Under the pieces are notes generated by a model. It saw only the letters and a list, made by a program, of their open reading frames with translations. It made no database searches and was not told the origin of the DNA. Shown here piece by piece: positions 1 through 8,908 of a stretch of DNA of 64,000 nucleotides. The stretch's first letter is position 1, and each line of letters begins with the position of its first letter. Location of the stretch: NCBI GenBank assembly GCA_008477525.1, contig SPDT01000006.1, forward strand, positions 3,623,501 through 3,687,500. The letters run 5' to 3'. Made by a program: the position numbers and the translations under genes. This DNA comes from Hypomyces perniciosus. Its lineage: Eukaryota > Ascomycota > Sordariomycetes > Hypocreales > Hypocreaceae.

Positions 1-1140
1 ATCAGTTAGCAAGGACATTCCAACCTCGAGACGAAAGGGTCGTTCTTCCTTACCTGAGGGAGAAAGCATTGAGCCGACACTATTTCTATTTTGTGAGAGC
101 CCTGTTACCCGGGTTGATACGGAGGAAACTGAGGAGGCATCGGAATCATTGCCTCCTCCAACAAATGATGGGAAGAAACCACTTGCTCTCGTATCTGACT
201 TGTTCTTCTTCGGCAACGCAGACAAGACCCTGCCCGGAAGTTCAGTTCGTAGCCCTTTGTGTAGCTTGCTGAAATCGCCGTATCTCCGACCAACGAAGTG
301 TTCCAATTCCCCCTTTCTCTTTATTCGCAGAATAAACTCGGCATGTTTGTGGTGTCTGATATTCCGCTTGACCGATGTGACTCGGACACCGGCAACGTTG
401 ACGTCCCATCCATTGATATAGTTGCCCTCTGGAAGAGTGTTCATAACACCCCGATCAATAGCACTGCTGTCCACAATTTCGAGTTCGGAGAACTTGATGC
501 GCTCCTCAAACCCTGACGAAGTGCCGATTCCCGAGACCATCATCAATTCAACCAGCTTCTTGGCCTTGATGGCCAGCTTTCTGCGTTTCGTTTCCTCGAG
601 GCGATCTTCAGAAGACGAGATTTGCTTCAGGGCGAATGATTCGAGAAACTGCGAGTTGTGGGTTAGCTGATTCCCATTGCCCACAGTGGGTTGCGCAACA
701 ACGTACAACTTGCAGCTTGTCCTGCCAAAACTCCTTCTCCCTCGCCTTATCCAAAAAAGGGAAATGCCGGACATGGTGGACAAAGATGTATCTCAGAATG
801 GGAAGCTCGGATTCCTGCGGAGAGACTTCGCCGTGGTCTGACTTGAAAGGCGCGCCGAATCGTTGTAAGGCTGTGGGAGAGTTAAGCTCGCTGACTTCCC
901 ACTTGACCTGTTCGGACATGAGCTCCCTTTTCAGGTCTATTTACAATCGTTGGTTAGCTAGTTAGTTCGAGTTGAATCTAGCAGAAACAGTAAGCCAGAC
1001 AAAAGAGAAATAAACTCACAGTGTTCTTGTTTCCCCGTTAGCGAATGTCCCGGTGGCGGAGCAGACCCGGAGCTGTTTGTGCGGACAGGCAGCGAGATCG
1101 CTCCATCGTTATCCGGCTTTACTTCCTTGGTAGTGGCCAT
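1..1140 (-). CDS. PX/PXB-domain protein, LEC1 (YPR097W)-like, 3' end beyond window
   Basis: Three exons are readable: 1140-1020, 936-707 and 648 to beyond base 1. Introns of 83 and 58 nt have GTGAGT and GTACGT donors and end in TAG and CAG; phases join correctly. The N-terminal part reads HYLKRELMSEQVKWEVSEL, then RYIFVHHVRHFPFLDKARE, typical of the PXB (PX-associated) region. The third exon runs into a PX domain with a visible RRYGDFSKLHKGLR phosphoinositide-binding segment, followed by a Ser-rich stretch. The family (yeast YPR097W/Lec1) binds phosphoinositides and is linked to lipid and sterol distribution; that role is family knowledge. The start at 1140 is the first ATG in frame with a good context. 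The C-terminal half lies outside the window. Confidence 0.85.
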
Positions 1141-2601
1141 GGCGAGAGCGATGTTTCTACTCTCCAGAGAATATGACCAGGAAGATGAAAGCGCTCGTGG
1201 AGAGTCGGAATGATGAGGTTTTCGTGTACTGTCGAGGTTGGCTCTCCTGGACCTTAGGTCAGCATTGTAGCAGCCTGACGTACGGAGTACTTTGGCGGGG
1301 TAGCTTGGCGCTGTCTAGCACTCCGTAGCGCAGCTATCGTCTCAACGAACCACTTATAAGAGATCCTCGTCACACTTGCAATCGCGACAAGAGAAAGACG
1401 AAGAAATGGGGAAAGAAAGGGGGTTAAGGACAGCTGAGGAAAGGGAAGGCAAAAGTCTTCTATGTTGAAGAAGATGACCCGTCGGCGATTCAAAAGCCGC
1501 TTGAGAAACCATCAGCTAGAAGAAGCCTCAATCCACCAGCAACCACAGCCGCCTTTGCATGGATGCTATGGGGGGACCCGCGTGGGCGCAGTTCAGATAC
1601 ATCCATACTAATGTATGATGTTAGGTGCATGATCACCGATGATGGCAGCGCGTACTTCGTAGGCGGTGATTTGATTGGCATGACATGGGCTCCAAGCCAC
1701 CTGATGTGACTGGGCTAGAGCCCTTGAATCCAAAGGGAATAACTTCCATGCTAGTAAAGAGACGTCTATGTAAGGGCGTAGCAACAAGGCTGATTCCAAA
1801 TCTCGGCTTTATCATACAACCTATCGGTGATAGAAACCCATGACCAACCTCACTCCCTCCTCGGCCATTGCACCAAAGCCAACCGGCATTTTCTTCTTCT
1901 CCCTTGTTATAGAGATAACAGAGCTGCACCCAACTTCACGACTAACAACATCGTATTGTGGAATTAGAGATACGCGTACTTCGTATGTATTACCAATATT
2001 ACTGTTTCTTGAAAACGGGCCATCATGCTTCGGCCATATCATGCACAATAGCTCCTACACTTGTGAGTCGCTGCTAATGAATACTACCATGAAGAACGGC
2101 CTGCCTTGATCTCGCGATATTAATCGTTACAGATAAATAATATTGCAAGTGGATCTAATTACCTCACCGCTCTATGCGTTCAGCAGGCTGACAATATCCG
2201 GCGCACAGCAAGTTGCATCTATACTCACATAATTCACTCTGAGCCTCGGTTCTGACGTCGTCGTACGCGCCAGCGCTGCACACAAGACTCTTGGCCAAGC
2301 GCTCATATGTAGGTTGCCTTCGATCTTCACCCAAAGGTGTAGCAGAATCCAATAATTAATTGGTATGCCCAGATGAGCAGAAACACGTCTCCATCTCTTG
2401 GCTTTCTTGGCTCCACAGAGCAGTGTGGCTGTGAAGCTGGGCGCAGTTGAGAGTACACTTCCCCAGTGACTTGGCCACCAACAATTATCACTCGGAGATG
2501 CAGACGCCGGTCTTCGGAAAAGCTCCGCGATCTTGTCAGAGGGTTATGCCAAAGGTCGCGTTCACGAGTCATCGAGACTATGCCGATAGCCAGTATCGAT
2601 G
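1141..2601. other. gene-free spacer
   Basis: No open frame here has a convincing start, splice signals or recognisable protein family; all are under 100 codons. One TACGGAGTAC-type element lies near 1277-1287 and a half site near 1318. It holds the promoter of the PX-domain gene and the 3' flank of the coiled-coil membrane protein gene. No RNA gene was recognised. Confidence 0.6.
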
Positions 2602-3705
2602 CTATAATTCGTCAAAAACTCGTAGTCGCTCACCGTCATCCAATGCCGCTGCCCAGACCAACTCTTCGTCGGTTTCACCGTCATCCTTGGCCACATGATG
2701 AGAATGCTTAACTTGGTTGTGTGGCTCGAACTCTGATGTTTCGTTTCTCCGGCCTATGTGGGCCTCTGGATCGCCGCGCACAATGGCTTCAGAACTGTAG
2801 TCGACCGTTATAGAAAGTATGATGACCAGCAAGATCAATATGGACAAAAATGTCCATATAATCCTCAACCTCTTGCGTGTTCTATCCCGCCACGCCTTAT
2901 CTGCCCGTTCCCAGCCTTCCACACGCTCTTGGACGACGTCAACTCGAGTCGCCAGGGCCCCCATCTTCTCCCGGCCATGGTGTATCCGTGCTTGCAAGGC
3001 CTCGATCGTGCTCTGTTGCCCCTCGAACTTTCCGACGGCCCTTAGTTGTTTCGTAATGTCGATTTCGAGCTCCTGAGCAACCCTCTCAAACCCAACCTGA
3101 ATGTCGCGTGACGACTCTGCCAGATCTTTCAGGGCCATGACGGTATTTCGTAGTGCACTCATCTTTTCCAGCACCGCATAGTAGGTCTCGTCCAGACGTT
3201 GAGTTGTAACCGTGGCGAAGGTGTTGAGCTCCTGGAGAGACTGTCTTAGGTCACTATCGAGGATCAGTCAGCACGAGTGGCAATTGCAGGAAGAAACGTC
3301 TCTTGCTTCCTCGACTCACTCTGTGCTAAGAGAGGTCTCCTCCTCTCGTGGGAGCATCTCCTCTTTGTTGGCCCGAGAGTCCGCCTTGTCATCGCCTTCC
3401 CTCTGGACCAAGACACTCGCCCGTCGACTCTGGTCGGGACTCATTATAGGCGTGACCCCCTCAGATCGGGGGTTGTCAAGCGAATAGCGTGCCTGCATCG
3501 ATGAAGAATTGGGCTGGGCTGTCTTGTCATCGTGTTGTTGTTGTTGTTGTTGTTGTTGTTGTCGGTCGCTACGATGGCTGTGGTGACGGTAGAGCTTCGC
3601 CGGCGAGGCCAGCTCTGTGAGTGATCGTTTGACCTGATGACGCCCACCAGACCGAGATGGAGATGTGGTGGGCGACTCCAGCGGGTTTAGTTGTAGGCTC
3701 GACAT
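2602..3705 (-). CDS. coiled-coil, single-pass membrane protein with polyQ tract
   Basis: Two exons, 3705-3320 and 3253-2602, give 345 residues. The intron has a GTGAGT donor, a CTGAC branch site and a TAG end. The N-terminal third is Ser/Pro-rich and disordered and contains nine glutamines encoded by a CAA run. The middle, from about LRQSLQELNTFATVTTQRLD onward, is a long amphipathic coiled coil. One membrane helix follows (IIWTFLSILILLVIILSI), then a short acidic tail, so a tail-anchored-like topology is likely. An in-frame ATG at 3789 would add 28 hydrophobic residues; I prefer 3705 because the sequence from there looks like the usual Ser-rich start. I do not recognise the family and assign no function. 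Confidence 0.7.
3534..3562. repeat. GTT/CAA trinucleotide microsatellite (polyQ)
   Basis: An almost perfect run of GTT on the plus strand (CAA on the coding strand) lies inside the coiled-coil membrane protein gene and encodes nine consecutive glutamines. Such pure runs often vary in length between strains. Confidence 0.9.
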
Positions 3706-4407
3706 GGGCTCTGGTTGGACTGGTTGACCCTCCTTTAAGCAGGCATATCCAATGATGCAGAGGGAAATAGGTAGGAGCGTCGGCAGCATAAGCCGCGGGA
3801 CCCCAGAACCCGGTGTGGGGCATCCAGCCGCCTAATGACGACAGGGCTCACATGCTGAGAGTTGTCTCGCCTCCCCTCGCTTCAATTTCATAGTACGGAG
3901 TACTACTATTTCATTACTCCGACTTCAGGCAATAACATAACGCTACTTGTCGCTTCCATGGGGATGTTTCAGGCCATGTTTTAATATTTTCATTTTTCAT
4001 TTTTGAGTCGTTCAGGAATTCCAAATAGGCACCCTGACGCCACATTTCTTTCCCCTGGATGTTCTGAACCAGGTGACGCAAATATGTGCCAAGTGTACTA
4101 TGTATACATACTCGTACGTGCAGAGATGCAGGTACACATCCGTACGTCGTGTCCAATTCCATTGGTAATTTATGCAATGCGAGATGGCTTAAACAATCTG
4201 CTTATGCCTTCGCGAAAAAGAGTCTCTGATGGCGGTGAGGGGACGTGTCACCACTGCCTTTGTCTTTGAGCCATCATCTTGACGCCTTGCAGCAAGATCG
4301 AAAGCTAGACCACCAATCTGCATAATCCTCGTGTCAATAGCCATGGCGGTGTGTCTTGTGGTAGCGTAATACGAATGTTGTTCATCGAAACGGCAGGCTC
4401 TGCTGCA
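3706..4407. other. gene-free spacer with palindromic element
   Basis: Seven hundred bases without a credible gene. A GTACGGAGTAC element is at 3893-3903. The left part is the probable promoter of the coiled-coil membrane protein gene; the right part is the CGR1 3' flank. Confidence 0.55.
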
Positions 4408-4885
4408 TCAAGAATTCAGCAGCTTGTTCCGCTTCTCTTTGCGCTTCAACCGCTCCACGCGCTTTCGATGCATTTTCTCGGCCAATTTCTCATATCTCTC
4501 ATTCTCCTCCTTCTTGGCTCGCTTTTCTTTAATTGCTTCAATGCGTCGCTGAGGAACTTGTAAGTATGAAATAGAATGTCCGCTCGCAATATGTGTCCGC
4601 CTACCTTGCGCTCCTCCTCTTTCTCTTCCTTCATCTCTTTTTCTTTTGCTTTCATCTGTGCCAAAGCAGCGCGTTCCTTGGTTCTTTGCTCATAAGATGA
4701 CAAGCCCGCTGTCGGGCGAAAAGCTTTCTTCAGCGAATGCCATTGCTTGCCTATGTTGGTGGTCAGTAAATCGAGTATTTCACTGGCTGTTGCGGCGGCG
4801 GCGAGCGCGCACCATTCTTGCGCATTCCAAGAGGCTTTGTTGGCCTCTCAGCTGCCTTTTCGGTCGATGGTTCTGCCGTAGACAT
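4408..4885 (-). CDS. CGR1: rRNA-processing protein Cgr1
   Basis: Three exons, 4885-4813, 4750-4605 and 4548-4408, give a 119-residue protein. It starts [20 protein letters not shown], then [20 protein letters not shown], then a long Lys/Glu-rich helix and a basic end ([12 protein letters not shown]). This order is diagnostic for Cgr1, a small nucleolar protein needed for processing of pre-rRNA and 60S subunit assembly. Length matches the family. Both introns are short (62 and 56 nt) with GTGCGC and GTAGGC donors. The start ATG at 4885 is overlapped in another frame by a longer open frame with a zinc-finger-like motif (see findings). Confidence 0.93.
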
Positions 4886-5118
4886 ATTGCCGGTCCAGCT
4901 CGTGGTGAATCGAATTCTGGAGGCTCGAGAATAGTGAACTTGCACTTGTCGCACTGGTTCACGAATCTAAAATTTTCTGCCGCACAATCAATGCATGGTG
5001 GGGACGATACCAAGGGCGGTGTGGGCTGTGGCTGGTGATGTTCCACATCGACTGTGGCGCAAGTTTCAGGGTCGTGGATCTTCCCCCACTGGAGCGCTTG
5101 ATGAAGCCCGCGGATGGC
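4780..5118 (-). other. open frame with RanBP2-type zinc-finger spacing, overlapping CGR1 start
   Basis: The frame is open from about 5118 to a stop at 4780, overlapping the first CGR1 exon in another frame. It contains no in-frame ATG; the best candidate start is GTG at 5046, or it may be an internal exon, because an AG acceptor is present near 5120. It encodes PPCIDCAAENFRFVNQCDKC, spacing C-x2-C-x3-N-x6-C-x2-C, which is the RanBP2 zinc-finger pattern except that the usual tryptophan before the first cysteine is absent. The part beyond about base 4870 looks non-coding. It could be a separate small gene exon, an upstream open frame in the CGR1 leader, or chance. Confidence 0.3.
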
Positions 5119-8100
5119 TCAGGGAAACGATGCTTTCTAGAATCCGGCGCGTCTATTTGAAGGCACTACTACTTCGTACTTCGTACCTTCTACTGCCTAC
5201 CTAGTAATAGTGTCTATAAACCTTGTCGAGGGCGTTCTTCATCTTACATGATGCTAATAATAATCCTGTGGCCGATCAATGAGGAAGAGCTTGTCGCTTT
5301 TGTTGTTTTCCCCTTGCCAACATGGGGGGATACGAGCTGCTGACAGCGTCAACAAGTATTTCCGCTTGCAACCTATGTGTTCTCTGTACTTCGTATGTGC
5401 AAAAATATGCAGAAAAAACGAGCCTCTGCAGCCTGATTCCTCTGCTCTGTGTTGTCCTTTTGTGAATGGACAGCCTGGATACCTAATGAGGCATTGACAG
5501 CGATATGTACTTGGTAGTACGCATCCATCAGGCAATCGGTGAGTGAGAAGCCAACCCATGCCACGTCAAAGATGCAGGCTGTTGAACCAAAATGCCACGG
5601 ATCCAACCCCTATCGGATCTCATGATGAGTTGTACGAAGTAGTTAGATCGTAGGTATCTATTTCATACGGAAAAAGTAGCACATAGTACTCAACGTACTC
5701 GGTTACTGCAAGCACCCTTGATTCCAGTAATTGTACTCCGGGGCCCGTGTCCGCGATGACGCTTGTTGTCTTGGACATGTTTATTTTTACCGCGCTCTTG
5801 CGGCACAAAAGAGTCCAGAGTTCAGATCCGAATTAAACGTTTTAATTGTCGTACTCGTACTTCATATTTCGGGCAACATAGTTGGTACGCGTACGGAGTA
5901 CTCCGTATGTACATTCAAGGAGACGAGATGCTTGTCGCCATTAAACGAGGCTGAGACCGTTTTAATTGCCACTGGCCCGAGCAAAGATATGTACTCCGTA
6001 CACCGAACGGATAGTCTAATGGAGCCGCCGTATGAAGCGCATGCATGTTGCAATTTGTACGGGTGCATATGCAATTGGAGGTTCATACATGCTATTTGTA
6101 CTTCGTACTTGCTACATGATCTCTACAGGACGGCTGATGACAATCTCATCAGCTCTCATCAACATCCCGAAGAGAAATTGCTCAGTCTCTACGGAGTGCC
6201 TGTGGAGACGGTGAACCTCGATGTTACGACCCCTTGACATGTAGTGGAGACTCCCCAGCAGCTTTGCCCCTTGCAAGTTAACCAGAGTGATGATGACGAA
6301 AACACAACCAAAGGAACCCAGGATGACGCTTTGCACTAGATCGCCGCAACAACGGGCGCTTTATCGTCGGGCTTCGGGAGAATCCAGGATTCCTTGGTTA
6401 AAGCCAGTCAGCAGGACATTGGCGGCCGTCTGCCAATGTTCACTGGGCAGAGACGAGCGCTCGCTCGCGGGAGAGGCGCCGTTGCCCTTTGGCCGCAGAA
6501 CAGAACAAGGACATGAAACATTGAAGGGCCGCCTAGAGCTAGTATCAAAAGGATCCGGCCAATTTACTCGTATTACTGTCGCCACACAAGCCCGGGTTGC
6601 CCGTTGAGCCCATATCCATTTCCCGAACAGGAGCAGATTGCAGCCAAGAAGGGACTCGGATGAGAAGCCCCAAACAAAGCCTCAACCATCTGTGGCTAGA
6701 GCGAGTGCCTTATTAGCCTAGGGGGTTGTGATGCGGGTAGTATTCAAGATGGGGGGACATGTGCTGTATGGAGTATCCATGGATGTAAAAGTGACTTTTG
6801 GTTATTCATAACCCCTGCATCATCTCCACTCTCTCGCGCAGGCGAAAAAGCACTGTGGATGCGATCGCGCTGATTAGTTAGTCCCAAAACCCTGCTTTCG
6901 ACTGCTACAAGTCGTAATCACACTGAGGTTCAATTTGGAGCGAGCGACAACAGGTACACTCCCTAAGGATACGCAGAGTACTCCCCGCGGAGTATCATTG
7001 ACCTTGGTCAGAGGTAAAGACTGAAACAAGAAAGGGAGAGGGGAATTCACCCAGTTAAAATGGTGCTCCATACTCCGTACGCGCCCCATTGGTGCATCGT
7101 GGTTCGTACGACATTCTATCTCAGACCTCATGTCTCTGATGGACTCGTGGGAGGCCGGTCCAAGATTGCGCTAATGATACGGAGCATGTGCAGTACGGAG
7201 TACCTGATGATGCTGTCTTCTTCAAAATTAGTACTATGTACCACATACGAGCACATCTCCAGGCATTATTCACTACTAGTGTCAGTAACCCGCATTGAAG
7301 GCAATTAGAGTGCCGCTGCTGCAGCCAACCAGATCAATGTGACTTCAAATCTGCTTACATCGCGTGCCCGGGCCTCAGTAATACTCCGTAATGCTGCCAA
7401 ATTGTTGTTTACTTGCAAGTTTGTTACCTGTAATACGGAGGACTACTACTCCGTACGAAGTACGAGTATGTACAATAGCTGGATTTGGGTTTTGATCAAT
7501 GCTACGTGGGGGACTGTGCTAGATATTTGCCTAGGTAGGCGTCAAACTACAGGTACGAATCGTTGTTGACCTCCCGGCAATCGTCATTTCTGGCATCCTC
7601 GTCCTTTGTTGCCCCGGCGCCCGCATTGCGAGATGCAGAGCTATGCATGTAGTTGTGTGCGTACCTACATACTCGTACATAGGTACAGAGTATGCACATC
7701 CTGGTCCCTACCAAGTAATCCGCACACTCGTATCGACATCGACGGATGCGCGTGCGAGGGCGGAAATCCAAGTCAGGCCGCCAGGACCTTGGTGTGAGAG
7801 GTTGCGCTTTGCCTTCTCGAGTGTATGCGACCTTTGTGCCAATGTACTCGTACTCCGTACTTCTGTAGGATGTTAGTTGATGCAGGGGGTCCCCAGCCCT
7901 GCATCTCCGCCAATAGCAGCGCCGGGCGAATCAGAAGCCGCCAGCAGGGATGCACCGCCCAGGTCGGCTGCCAGGGACCCAACCCCAACCCAGGGGTTCC
8001 TGGTGCAACCTTACGTTTGTCCGTATCGTCACTAGTGCTTGCAGCACTGTGTGGATGGGGTGCAGTCTCAGTGGTCGTGGCCGCTGCAGGAGACCTGCCG

Positions 8101-8908
8101 GCGTGCTGGTGGTGGCCAACAGAGCGTCACGGCAGCTGTCGCAAAAGGTGTGTTCCTGGCGCCCACAGTGCCTGCGTACCGTCCCCAAGGGCGCAGAGTC
8201 GAGGAAACATTCACTAGCGGAAACCTTCTGCGTTAGTACCCCGTACCTGGCAGGTACACTGCGACAGGCACCACACAACCAGGGCCGCCCCAGCAGTCGC
8301 TCGTTGTCCATACAAAGAGACAGAGCACGGCCTAACACTGGAGGACTCCCACGTACCGGTACTTTGACTCCGTACCCTCCCGACTCTCGTTGCCCTGTTC
8401 TTCGCCTCCGTCCCCCTCTCCTCTTTCTTCTCACTTTCTCTCCTCCATTCCCTCCATCCTCGCCGCCTCAGCGCGTCAACCCGAATCCGCCTCTTGGTGC
8501 GATTCCAGCTGCACTCCTTGACACGAGTCGTCGCTGGTTTTGGCCGTCCACTCATTTGTTTGCCTCAGTTTTGACCCGGCTTGTTCAGCATCGCATTTGC
8601 ATTTCCGTCAACAAGTCCTTCTTCCGCATACGAGCCTTCGTTACCACGTCGGTACGCATCGTCCGAGTTGTCGAGATCCAACCTGCAACAACCTGCTGAT
8701 CGTCGTGCAGACTCAGATTTAATCAAGCAGCATTTTTTCCAATTTACTACCGCGTCGCTATTACCATCGGAGTGAAGCAGCGAATAGCCCAAAGAGATAG
8801 CCAGCGACCGAAAAGCCCTCCATCAAGCCGCCATCTCGTGCCTCCTATGGTCCATCAAACCCTCTAGTTGCCCATCGATTCTGTTGCCGCATCGCGGCTG
8901 GAGGAAAG
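5119..8908. other. long gene-free spacer rich in TACGGAGTAC palindromes
   Basis: Nearly 3.8 kb without a supportable gene. It is dense in palindromic elements: a perfect TACGGAGTACTCCGTA at 5892-5907, and full or half copies near 5994, 6190, 7068, 7193, 7384, 7434, 7454, 7850 and 8368, plus many TACTTCGTA variants. The last 500 bases are pyrimidine-rich and are probably promoter and leader of the gene starting at 8909. An open frame of 249 codons at 7950-8699 lacks coding character. Confidence 0.6.
5892..5907. repeat. perfect 16-bp palindrome TACGGAGTACTCCGTA
   Basis: A perfect inverted repeat and the fullest copy of a motif scattered through the spacers of this window. Partial copies occur near 1277, 3893, 7193, 25231, 31490, 35314, 35326, 52136, 57000, 61676 and 61733. 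Confidence 0.85.

Noticed and set aside
1254..2572. Several 60-98 codon frames in the first spacer
   Set aside because: None has a start context, intron signals or recognisable sequence; they overlap one another on both strands.
7950..8699. Plus-strand open frame of 249 codons upstream of the Ser/Pro-rich protein gene
   Set aside because: The region is GC-rich and nearly stop-free on both strands, the predicted protein has random-looking Arg/Ser/Pro composition and no motif, and it overlaps a 167-codon frame on the other strand. More likely leader or promoter sequence.
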